A stretch of 28,640 nucleotides of DNA from Elysia marginata (taxonomy: Eukaryota; Mollusca; Gastropoda; Plakobranchidae). Under the pieces are notes generated by a model that was not told the origin of the DNA, ran no database searches, and was given only the letters and a program-made list of their open reading frames with translations. Made by a program: the position numbers and the translations under genes. This document shows positions 9,207 through 17,627 of this stretch, piece by piece; positions within the stretch are counted from its first letter, which is position 1, and the number at the start of each line of letters is the position of its first letter. The stretch spans positions 11,182 through 39,821 of the forward strand of contig BMAT01003279.1 of NCBI GenBank assembly GCA_019649035.1, written 5' to 3'.

Positions 9207-10150
9207 TTGCCACAGCAAAGTTTGAAAAAAAAATACATTTTGTAAACAGAACTATGGGCCTACCTGTAATTTTGCTTATAATTCTTTGTTGGTTTTTGTA
9301 TTGGCTTTTAGTATTTTACTAATTTAGCAAACCTAAATTGGAATTTCTAATTTAATTAAAGTTTTTTTTTCTTCTACTTTTTCTCAAAAGCCAAGAAATT
9401 CTTGTTAATTGCCTGTTTTCGGGGTAAATTTGTCAAAGATGTAAAGCACTATGAATGTCTTGAAAAATTTGTGTAAAGCCACACAAAATAAGACTTCTCT
9501 ACTGCTAGCGTACTACTACTAGCTAGATATTTTGAACAAGCTAGGGCAATGTAAACCGATTATTTCATACATGTGCTCGGCAGCTTTTTATTATTTTTTT
9601 TTTGCAATGTTATAATCTCAAATAATGCTGCTGACCTTGAAAGATTAGACACAAAATAATCATAATAAAGATTTAGCTTCAAGTTTCCTTCTAGTTATCT
9701 CTACAAGCTACTGGCTTTATTGTTAGTGTTTGAAATATGCTGGAACTGAGTGGAGTACTGCAGTTTCTGCATCTGACTCAGGGCTCACATGTTGTTGAAA
9801 TGAATTTATCTCTGACTGTAGATTTTCTTATGCAATGTTTGCCTCTGTCTTTTGTGGTATGAAGTCAGTAAGCTTTTATAAATAGTGTACAATCTATTCC
9901 TCAGACCGCGCTGAGTGCAAAATTTTATTAGAACATGTACAGTATAATAAGACTAAGAGCATATTTACTGTCAAATTGTTACATCTGGAAAGAATAATCA
10001 TAATGTACATACATTTAAACAATTGAAAAGATCATCAACGCTCAGTGACAGTGATACTTTAGATTTTTTTTCTTCTTGTGGAAGAAACTCTTTGTTACTA
10101 TTAATAGCTTCAGACCACCTAGGAATGACTTTGACTATCATCTTTTGAGG
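9207..10150. other. Intergenic, no supported gene
   Basis: AT-rich sequence. A segment near 9745-9870 has balanced composition and is open for about 40 codons on the plus strand and about 30 on the minus strand, but splice sites are weak and no family is recognisable. Confidence 0.4.
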
Positions 10151-10153
10151 TTA

Positions 10154-10343
10154 CAAAATATTTTTTTAGCCACCTAGAGAAACCAAGAAACCATCATTAC
10201 CACCAATGTCTTTCTCATCCTGAGCCAGGATTAACTCTTTGGCTAACTTAATAATATCATTCCATTTCACTCTTTGGCTACCTTAACAATATCATTCCAT
10301 GTCTTTCGACTCTTGCAGTCTTTTGTCCATTCATTTGAAGTTT
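10154..10343 (-). pseudogene. Exon-like sequence broken by a 35-bp tandem duplication
   Basis: On the minus strand the acceptor ACTGTACTCATCAG is followed by an open frame reading RVKTSNEWTKDCKSRKTW, then NDIVKVAKE and a stop. A 35-bp tandem duplication (units near 10234 and 10269, sharing ACTCTTTGGCTA and ATATCATTCCAT on the plus strand) shifts the frame. In the second copy a new frame reads WNDIIKLAKELILAQDEK and on to VSLGG and a stop. 35 is not a multiple of 3, so without the duplication the two halves would form one frame. It may be a terminal exon, a captured gene fragment or a decayed element ORF. The family is not recognised, and part of the acceptor lies in a MITE end. Confidence 0.35.
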
Positions 10344-10358
10344 TGACTCTCTGATGAG

Positions 10359-10490
10359 TACAGTGGAAACGTCATAATTTGAACCTCTTGAGAATCAAGA
10401 AAAACTTCAAATTAAGAGGATTCGAATTACGCTAGAAGTCATTTTTTTATTATTTTAATGTTGCTGGATTTCTAGAGCTAAATAATGGCA
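10359..10490 (+). mobile_element. Partial MITE end, family A
   Basis: Starts TACAGTGGAAACGTCATAAT and continues with AAACTTCAAATTAAGAGG and TTCTAGAGCTAAATA, matching the left part of the element at 2941-3400. No matching right end is visible, so this is a truncated copy. Confidence 0.55.
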
Positions 10491-11251
10491 TTAAATAATA
10501 GTAACTGATGTGAAACAACCCAAAGTTACCTTAAATTTAAAGTGTTGTCTGCATGTCCTGTCAAGTAAAACAACATGGAACATATTTCTTTTATTGTCAA
10601 AATTTATCATCTGTGTTGAACCTTTATCCAGTATTAAAGTAAGCGGAGAGGGGGGGGTGCTGAAGTGATGTGTGTATGAAGACGTATAATTATGTGGTAT
10701 GTAACTAAGGGGTATTAAAGGAATTTAGAAGCATGGAGCTATTTTCATAATGTTAAGAACTGCTTAACCAACTTCTTTTACTGTGGCGGCCTTGCCGTAA
10801 TAATTTCGTCTATGGCATTAACATATTCCACCAGCATCCATTTTCTTAACCTACTTAGTTCTCTACTCACATCTATCACTACAAAGTACAATTTGTAGTC
10901 TACAATACTGTTAAGTCCAAATAATTCAAAACTCTTTGAATTCATGTTTAATTTAAACTACATGTACCTATACCTTCAGATTGCCGATTTGTATAATGTA
11001 TGCTTCTTTTGTCTTTCTAGTTAGAGTCTAAGATAATTTGAAGTAAAATTTTGTTCCTGTGAGGTTGATTCTGGACAGGACTGTATGTACAGCTGTTCCC
11101 ATGTAAATGGAACTTGGATTATTCAAATAGAAACATTATTTGAATTATATTCAGATTATCGGGTACTAATTTTTTTCTTTTGTGATGTATACTGATTATT
11201 TGTTTTTTGGATGATTCAGCATTAAATTTTATTCTCATGGGGTTCGGAATG
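10491..11251. other. Intergenic with weak MITE-like ends
   Basis: No gene is seen. Segments beginning TACAATACTGTTAAGTCC (about 10901) and ending near 11085, and beginning TACAGCTGTTCCCATG (about 11091) and ending GGTTCGGAATGTA (about 11254), look like two further eroded TIR elements in tandem, but the end similarity is weak. Confidence 0.3.
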
Positions 11252-11643
11252 TACAGTAGTATCTGGTTAAACGCATGGCACTTGGGAGGCTCAATTAAAG
11301 TGCGTTTAAGAGTAGGAGATCCGTGCACTTATAAAAAGTAGTGGATAGGCCATATACTGGGCAAAGACCAGAATGCTATTATCCCTAAAGTGGAAGCCAG
11401 AGGGACACATGAAACGTGGACGCCCGAAGATCACTTGGAGAAGGACAGTGGAGGCAGAGACAGCAACCATGGGGTCGCTGGCTCAGGACAGTGTGCGATG
11501 GAGGGAATATGCTGCTGCCCTAGTTGGCAATGGCAAGAAGGTTTCTACTGTAGAAAAAAAAACAGTCATAGTGATTTGGCGTTAGTTAAGCCGTAGCGTG
11601 CATTTATGATTATCTGGCATACTTTTAACCAGACATTACTGTA
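11252..11643. mobile_element. TIR element split by a retrotransposon fragment
   Basis: The left end is TACAGTAGTATCTGGTTAAA. The inverted right end is TACAGTAATGTCTGGTTAAA. The termini match at 18 of 20 positions, and similarity continues for several bases (CGCATGGCA versus AGTATGCCA). The element is TA-flanked and 392 bp long. The middle (about 11342-11560) is not MITE sequence but reverse-transcriptase C-terminal coding sequence, so the element appears to have received, or to have captured, a LINE fragment. Confidence 0.65.
11342..11580 (+). pseudogene. Non-LTR retrotransposon RT C-terminal fragment
   Basis: The plus-strand frame from 11342 reads WIGHILGKDQNAIIPK. One base out of frame it continues LKWKPEGHMKRGRPKITW, then RRTVEAE and SVRWREYAAAL. 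The W-x-GH-x-L and GRPK-TWRR-VE motifs are typical of the C-terminal tail of LINE ORF2 proteins. The frame break near 11385-11390 and the missing upstream domains make it a dead fragment. It ends in an A-rich run near 11550. Confidence 0.75.
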
Positions 11644-11684
11644 CTAAACGAACTAAACTGTTACTGTTATTGTTCCTAAATCAG

Positions 11685-11843
11685 TATTGTAGGTCAATTA
11701 TTTATCAAGCGCACAAATTTTGTGGGGAAGATTATTTAAACCAAGTTTTAGACATTTTGAAAAAAATGAAAGGCAGAAGATGTCTAATTTCTAAAAATAT
11801 GAATAAGATCCAGAAATTAATTAAGAATAGTCTAGATATAGAG
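11685..11843 (+). CDS. Candidate orphan exon (53 codons)
   Basis: A good acceptor (ACTGTTATTGTTCCTAAATCAG, written here as a T-rich tract ending CAG at 11684) is followed by 159 nt, open in phase 0, reading YCRSIIYQAHKFCGEDYLNQ to QKLIKNSLDIE, and by a donor GAG|GTAGAT at 11844. The frame would run on to a stop at 11868-11870. The composition is protein-like (charged, helical). I do not recognise it and found no convincing partner exon, so it may be chance. Confidence 0.25.
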
Positions 11844-11870
11844 GTAGATCTGAAAGATATATTGATCTAG

Positions 11871-12494
11871 GCTTTAGATTAGCCCTAGTGGTTCTATCTT
11901 GATGTTTTTGGGGTCATGTTTTCTTTGGCTTTAGCCGTTTAGGCTCTGCATGTCATGTTTTCTTCTGTTTTAGCTTTAGGGTCTCTGGGCTCTGCATGTC
12001 AAGTTTGCTTAAAATTTTTTGAAGGTGATTGACCTTGTCTTTCTCAAATATACATGTGTGTATGTATTTAGAGGCTGAAACTGTCTCTAGGACCTTGTTT
12101 TGACATTAAACTACACCACTTCTGTTAATGTGTTGTTTTTTTAGCATTATTTTTGTACATTGTGTTGATGGTAATTAGCTAAGTTAAGGGTGGCATGGGT
12201 GAGGCAACTCGTTCTAAAATTGACAATGATTTTTTACAATGCTTATGTAGCTCATTCAGTCATTGAGGTTTATCAAAGGCCTTTGAGATACATGTATCTA
12301 AAGTTTAAATTGATTTATTGAATCTTTTTGTAGCAAATTTTTTGGTGGCACTCAATCTTTTTCAAGTTTTGCTTACGAAGGATGATGAATTTTTCAATGT
12401 TAACCATGAAGAAATAATATTTTCACCATGAAATTCACAAATGTGTGGAAAATTTTGTAATGTAAGGCATGGATATATAATGCTGAATGGTTGT
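11871..12494. other. Intergenic, nothing recognised
   Basis: AT-rich sequence. A short imperfect repeat occurs (TCATGTTTTCTTTGGCTTTAG at 11915 and TCATGTTTTCTTCTGTTTTAG at about 11953, each followed or preceded by GGCTCTGCATGTCA). No gene is seen. Confidence 0.4.
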
Positions 12495-12830
12495 TACAGT
12501 AGAAACCTCATAAATCAAGTCTCCATAATGAAGGAAAACTTTGAATAAAGACGGTTCGAATTATAATTTATATTCAAAGGATCAGGTATATTCACTCTTG
12601 CAATTCTTAATCTTAGTTCTATAGCACCTTTCTCTCTCACCCCACCATAAAGGGGCTTGTGTATGCAAAATCAAACATTCAATGGGTGGGATCTGGGATT
12701 AAAACTTTGTGCAATGAGTGTTGATCGTAAAATTAGCATGCTTTGGAGAAGTGAAACTGTTTAGAGTTCGAAGGAAAAAATGTCTGTAGGGTCACAATAT
12801 CAAGTTTCAACTCTATTTAATCAATACAAA
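12495..12830 (+). mobile_element. MITE, family A, 3'-truncated copy
   Basis: Begins TACAGTAGAAACCTCATAAA and keeps the family interior: a CACCCCACC block, ACTTTGTGCAATGAGTGTT, CATGCTTTGGA and GTTCGAAGGAA. Homology to the copies at 2941 and 17017 fades near 12830 and no right TIR is found. Confidence 0.6.
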
Positions 12831-12926
12831 GTTACATTAGAACATGTATTGAAAATAAGCAATGCTCAGTCATGCGGGCAGTTTCAAACATTATTATATT
12901 ATAGTAAAGTACACTATTAATTATCT

Positions 12927-12955
12927 CTGCTCTCTCTCTCTCTCTCTCTCTCTGT
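12927..12955. repeat. (CT)n microsatellite
   Basis: About 13 CT units, immediately beyond the 3' end (in the minus sense) of the LINE remnant at 13024-13660. It could derive from that element's tail. Confidence 0.85.
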
Positions 12956-13023
12956 AGCATTCTAAATACATGCACTCCTCTTAATACATACCGCTCAACG
13001 AAACACCTTATCTTAATGTATCC

Positions 13024-13660
13024 TTCATTTAATCAAAAGATTCAATTAGAACAATCTTTTAATTCTAGTTCCATTACGTCTCGGGGAAAGAAGCTATTTA
13101 CTAATCTTTTATTTCCTTTGAAGGCCCTTAGTCTTCGCCCATGGGGTAAAAAATTGAAATATTTCCTTGCTGGGTGGGTGTCATCTTTCAGGATCTTTCC
13201 TGTTCTGACTGACATTCTTTCCTCATATAGACTTTCAAAAGATAGCAGATTCACGCCAATTAACTTTTTCGCGTTTATGACAATTGATTTAAGTTTCTTA
13301 ATGTCCTTTTTTTGCTGTTCTATCAAACCAAACAATAATCGATTCAGTTAAGATGCTCTCCACAATGGCTCTGGAAAAGTTAATAAGTGTCACTTTATTG
13401 ACCTTAAAAGACCTAAGTTTTCTTTAAAAGTACATGTACATACACTGTATGGCCTTTTTGTATATATTTTTGCTATTTAATTCCCAGCTTGATGTGCTAG
13501 ACAGAATGGTGCCTAGGAATTTGAATGAATCAAACCGTTCAACAGTATCCCCTACAATAACCAATGGAGGTGGTGGCACCTCATCCCTTCGAAAGTCAAT
13601 TACCAGTTCTTTAGTTTTTGACACCTTTAGGTTTAAATTATTTTCATAGCTTCCAAATGT
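13024..13660 (-). pseudogene. Non-LTR retrotransposon 3' ORF remnant (CR1/L2-like)
   Basis: Minus strand. The first segment (13624-13424) reads VSKTKELVIDFRR, then VERFDSFKFLGTILSS and NIYKKAIQ, a typical RT thumb-region block of CR1/L2-type LINEs. After a frame shift it reads RKLRSFKVNKVTLINFSRAI and VESILTESIIVWF. After another shift (near 13320) it reads DIKKLKSIVINAKKLIGV, then HPARKYFNFLPHGRRLR and NSFFPRDV, the usual C-terminus, with a stop at 13042-13044. Three frames and no endonuclease or palm domain are present, so it is inactive. Confidence 0.8.
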
Positions 13661-14049
13661 AAAAAATTTAATAAAATTAGCAAATTTTGTGGAAAGATAT
13701 TACAACTTTAGTTTTAAAAATAGAGTAAAAGTAACTAAAACTAAGAATAAAAAACGGACCTTTCATTCAATGGCGTTTTCTCAGAAAAGAAATTTATGAC
13801 TTCCGAGTCATCTACCCTGATCGTGAGACACATGTATTTTTGTTGTTGCTAGTGAAATGAAGTTTGATTTAATTCAATTTTTCAATTTCAAGCTTTTCAT
13901 TAAAGCATAGGAAAATGTGTTATTCTTATATTTACAACCTTCAAAACATATAAGTTTACATGTAAAGGCCTTTGAATCTGAAAATCACAATAACCAATGG
14001 ATTCTGGATATATCAAATTTATTTGTCTTCCAAGTACATGTACATGTAT
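13661..14049. other. Intergenic, nothing recognised
   Basis: AT-rich sequence. A minus-strand stretch near 13740-13835 is open for about 30 codons and could be an upstream relic of the LINE, but it shows no diagnostic motif. Confidence 0.35.
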
Positions 14050-14245
14050 TTGAACCTGATATACCCTGGTATCCTCACGTTTTAATCAAAGTGAATTCAT
14101 TGTGTCAACTTCATCCTTCTTTTGTAGGCCTAATACCTGTACACAAAAACCTAGGTACATTTATAGAAAACAGGAAACTCATAGTTTGGATAACATTACA
14201 TAGCTAAATTGTGAACGTGAGGATACCAGGGTATATCAGGTTCAA
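14050..14245. repeat. Perfect 32-nt inverted repeat with 132-nt loop
   Basis: The arm at 14050-14081 (TTGAACCTGATATACCC...) is exactly complementary to the arm at 14214-14245. The loop is unique and AT-rich. A perfect match against a generally eroded background suggests either a young foldback/MITE or selection on the stem. No clear target-site duplication: the flanks are TATT on the left and TTTT on the right. Confidence 0.85.
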
Positions 14246-14356
14246 TTTTCAATTTTTCACATATTGATTTAAAGTTAATAACATTTTAACTTCTTAAAAC
14301 TCTTTCTAGACCCTAGCTTATCGATGTCTTGAGTTACTCAATTTTGAAGACAATAA

Positions 14357-14519
14357 TACAAAGGGAATCCACGTAAAATCAACACCTTTAAGGGAAACTC
14401 TTGCTTAAAGTCAACACTATTTCGCAGTACCATTTTGTATTTCTTTATATCTTTATAATGGTTAAAGTCAACACATTTTTTCGGTCCCAAGGTTTTGACT
14501 TTATCAGGATCTTACTGTA
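14357..14519 (-). mobile_element. MITE, family C, complete copy
   Basis: Ends are TACAAAGGGAATCCACGT and, inverted, TACAGTAAGATCCTGATAAA; TA-flanked, 163 bp. The interior contains AAGTCAACACTATTTCGCAG and a TTCGGTCCCAAGGTTTTGAC block. It is the reverse complement of the copy at 16073-16254, with clear similarity along its full length. Confidence 0.75.
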
Positions 14520-14644
14520 TTTATTCAAACTCAAAGGGCTCTTAATCTAACTCAAAATTAGCCTGAGCGACTCGTGCCTGATTCACTTTGGATACCTAAC
14601 AACTTTCTTCTTGTAGGGTTCAAATTATCCAGCCTGAAATTGAA

Positions 14645-14877
14645 TACAGTACAACCCCTGAATTGAGACGTGGGAATTGTAGGTAAAATAGGTTTTATTA
14701 GTATATTTCTATTACTATTAGCAGGAAGTGGATGGGTGTTTCTTAATTTCAGGGGTTAAATTACTTCATGTAATGATGTATACCCTTTTAATTGACGTCC
14801 TCGAATTTGATGTCCGATTAGAGGAAGTGGTCCTTGTTGGGAATGAGAGGGTCTTAATTAAAGGGTTCCATTGTCTA
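14645..14877. mobile_element. MITE with TIRs, family D
   Basis: Left end TACAGTACAACCCCTGAATT; inverted right end TAGACAATGGAACCCTTTAA. Both continue with AATT or AATTAAGA-type sequence. The length is about 233 bp, non-coding, with TA at both ends. The TIR match is imperfect, implying moderate age. Confidence 0.55.
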
Positions 14878-14930
14878 TATCCACGTTAAGTTCAAACCAA
14901 CTTAGTTTTAGTTTTACAGTCCAGTTTGAA

Positions 14931-15748
14931 TAAAGTGGAATGCATTGAAGCTTAGACTTATTTCAACACCTTAATGGAAAACTATTGCTTCAACATAAAC
15001 TAGTCAACTATGTTTGATTGAAAGATTTTAAAGGTATGAGGTTAGCAGTGAAGATAAATAGGCTGTGTGGAAATACCCAAAAGGCCTGCCCTTAGTATGA
15101 CCATAACCTTCGATTTATAATTCTACTTAAGCTTTGGCACCCACCTCCTTGCCACTTAGAGAAACATAGCTTATACCATGTCGCCACTATGCTTTTTTAA
15201 AAAGGAGTTTCATGGCTAAGGTCCTTGCTTAGCCTCTCTAACTTATATAAGTGACTTGCTTACTTGAATGGGAAGATCCAAATCGCACGAAAGGCAACCA
15301 TTTGAATCCGGAAGCACACCAACACTTAGTCGTAACGGTAAACAACAAACTCAGAGAACGAACGATAACATTGATGGTATGCCTCATAGTCATATGAATT
15401 GTAGATCTAACGATCAGAATAAATAGTGGAAGCAGCCACTGCGCAATCAAATGATTGAAAGATTTTGAAGGCATGAAGTTAGCAGTGGAGAGAAGTAGGC
15501 TTTAAGTGGAAATGCCCGAAATGTCTGCCCTTAGTATGACCCAAATCTTCGCTTTATAGTAGCTTTGGCACCCAGCATCTTTCAATCATACGATTGCGCA
15601 GTGGCTGCCTCCCCTATTTATTCTGATCTTTAGATTAACTAATGTTTCGCAGTCCCATACAATATGTCTTTATATTTTTTTGTAAAAAGTTGACTCTTGC
15701 TTAGTTAAAGTCACAATTTTTTTCAGTCCAGACCACAGTTCACTAAAG
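14931..15748 (-). mobile_element. MITE, family C, copy interrupted by a nested insertion
   Basis: The left half (14931-15010, GTGGAATGCATTGAAGC ... TTCAACACCTTAATGG ... CTATTGCTTCAACATAAAC) and right half (15641-15748, TTTCGCAGTCCCATACAAT ... TTTTTCAGTCCAGACC) align in order with the intact copy at 14357-14519. They are separated by about 620 bp of unrelated DNA (15016-15636). Confidence 0.6.
15016..15636. mobile_element. Foldback-type insertion nested in a MITE
   Basis: The insert is bordered by AACTATGTTT (15006-15015) and AACTAATGTTT (15637-15647), a likely target-site duplication. It contains two direct copies of a unit of about 125-130 bp (15016-15143 and 15453-15574, both with GATTGAAAGATTTT, GTTAGCAGTG, CTGCCCTTAGTATGACC and CTTTGGCACCCA). 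Near its right side is a large inverted repeat (arms 15403-15461 and 15579-15636, sharing CAGCCACTGCGCAATC). It has no recognisable transposase. The left copy lacks its outer arm, suggesting deletion or tandem amplification of a foldback element. Confidence 0.6.
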
Positions 15749-16072
15749 ATGTATGTATTTGAAACCTCATGGGAACAAGTTTTACTTAAAATTACTGAAA
15801 AACTGAATTAAGCCTATACTATACTGTAAAACTGGTAATCTGAGTATACATGTGTAGTTGAATTGAGCACTTGAAATACATACATAACTATAATGGACTC
15901 GACAGTATTTTTCAAAAACATTTAAAATCAGATCCAAAGACTAAAAATTTAGAGCACTGGCACTTAAATCCGCTTAACTTGCCTTAAGATAAACCCTACT
16001 TACATCTATACTTTTACAATAGAAACAGTAGGCCTACATGTACCAAGCCAACTTTCTGATTTATGACTGATG
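15749..16072. other. Intergenic, nothing recognised
   Basis: AT-rich sequence with GTAGGCCTACATGTACC near 16028, a palindrome-rich motif repeated elsewhere in the window. No gene is seen. Confidence 0.4.
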
Positions 16073-16254
16073 TAGAGTGGAATCCTGATAAAGTCAACAC
16101 CTCGGGACCTAAAAAATGTGTTGATTTTAACAAAGAGTTGACTTTAATTTAAGTTTAACCGTAAGAAATATAAAGAAATACAAAATGGGACTAACAGAGT
16201 TGACTTTATGCAAGAGTTTCCCTTAAACTGGTGATGACTTTAAGTGGATTCCAC
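16073..16254 (+). mobile_element. MITE, family C, copy in opposite orientation
   Basis: Left end TAGAGTGGAATCCTGATAAA, inverted right end GTGGAATCCACTTAAAGTCA; about 180 bp. The interior (CTCGGGACCTAAAAAATGTG, AAATATAAAGAAATACAAAA, TGCAAGAGTTTCCCTTAAA) is the reverse complement of the element at 14357-14519. Confidence 0.75.
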
Positions 16255-17016
16255 AAAAACTTAGTACTAGATGTACTATGGATCCCACTCTCAGGGTCAT
16301 ACTCATACTTTACATATTATGGATCAGCTGGGATGACTCACAACATGTTCAAGATTAGAAATTTGAAAACAAGTGGCGGAAGCAACTGGTTTATTCAAAT
16401 TCAAATAAAACAAGTTCAACAGCAATCAACAAGGCTTTGTCATGTCATTGTCAAGTTCCATTCTACATATTAATACTGCAAAAGTAGATGTTTTTCTAGA
16501 GTGACTTTAAAAATATTTCAAGATAAATGACCCAGGTTTATAAAATAGTCCCAATGCTCCATGTAAATCTACACTCAGACTACAGTATCTCTCGCCGTCA
16601 CATTTAGCACACATTTTTTGTTTTATCACATGCTGATATTGTTTTACATCTGTGAATATCTAGCTAAAGGTAAATTAAACTAAACACAGTGATACATATA
16701 GACTGTAAATTTCAACAAAGAGAACAAAAACCATTGAAAATAGTAGTAACAAATTACTGGGGCATGACTTTCATTTCTACTTCTATTCTAAGTTTCACGC
16801 AACAAACACAAGTTGCACAAAAAAAAAATGAAAATTGGACCATAAATTATTTTATTATCATTTTTTTCATAATTTCGTTGCTCTTTTGGGGGCACAGGAA
16901 GGGAAAAGAAGGGAGGAGGGGGGCGGGGCGTACGTGCAAAGTCTTATATATATATATATATAAAAAAAAGAAACATCCAACGAACAGTAACATGATACTA
17001 TTTGACCCCAAATAGG
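16255..17016. other. Intergenic, nothing recognised
   Basis: AT-rich sequence with a purine-rich patch (GGAAGGGAAAAGAAGGGAGG near 16898) and a (TA)n run at 16946-16962. No gene is supported. Confidence 0.4.
16946..16962. repeat. (TA)n microsatellite
   Basis: An alternating TA run followed by an A tract. Confidence 0.85.
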
Positions 17017-17627
17017 TACAGTGTTAACTTATATTATAAATCATAATTAAAACCTTTTGAAACTGAAGAAAATCTCTAAATTAAGAGCATTAAAACTATA
17101 CTAGAATCTAAGGACCAGGTTTATTTACTAAGGCACTTATGTATCTATTTTTTGAGGCTATGCATTAGATCTCATGTCATACTAGACAAGTTGCTAAATG
17201 AACTTAAAATGGATATTTTAAAAAATGAAAAAAAAAACCCCACTGAAAACCTGACACTTTGTAGCCATTATTATAATGCTATGATACCAACATCCTTTCT
17301 CACCCTTTGCGNNNNNNNNNNNNNNNNNNNNAAAAAAAAAAGAAAAAAAAGATTCCATGGGCCATGCACATCCATTTTTGTGAGTTATGGAAATGGCATA
17401 TTTGTGCAGTTAGTGATAATTATGAGTCTTTTAGGTCATAAAGAAGTAAAATTGCTAGGGATCAGAAGGAAAATTTTTCTGTGGGTCACTATAAAAAATT
17501 AAAAACTTCAAAAGAGAACTAACTTGATGAACTCCCAATCATGAAACTAATCAGGAAATAAAAACCTCACACCTAATAATTATGAAAATTTCAAACAGTC
17601 AGACTTTGATTTTGAGGTTTTTCCAGT
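17017..17627 (+). mobile_element. MITE, family A, long copy containing an assembly gap
   Basis: Starts TACAGTGTTAACTT (degenerate), with AAATCTCTAAATTAAGAGCA below. It shares CATGGGCCATG, CTAGGGATCAGAAGGAAAAT and TCTGTGGGTCAC with the other family A copies. The right end, read inverted, is TACTGGAAAAACCTCAAA. It contains 20 N at 17312-17331 next to an A-rich run, so its true length is unknown. It is longer than the copy at 2941 because of extra sequence around 17120-17300. Confidence 0.6.
17312..17331. other. Assembly gap (20 N)
   Basis: A run of 20 N next to a poly(A) tract. The size is probably nominal, and the gap falls inside a repeated element. Confidence 0.98.

Noticed and set aside
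9125..9322. 65-codon ORF rich in F and G
   Set aside because: Produced by translation of the poly(T)-poly(G) tract.
9745..9870. Possible small exons on either strand (plus MLELSGVLQFLHL; minus FQQHVSPESDAETAVLH)
   Set aside because: Weak acceptors and no partner exons; kept only as a note for RNA-seq inspection.
13917..14207. 96-codon plus-strand ORF spanning the perfect inverted repeat
   Set aside because: It runs through the stem and loop of a repeat, has no motif, and its composition matches translated AT-rich DNA.
14050..14245. Inverted repeat considered as a CRISPR-like or terminator structure
   Set aside because: Only two arms, no spacer series, in an animal genome; a transposon or hairpin interpretation is better.
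15238..15474. 78-codon minus-strand ORF
   Set aside because: It lies inside the foldback insertion and includes one arm; no protein family signal.
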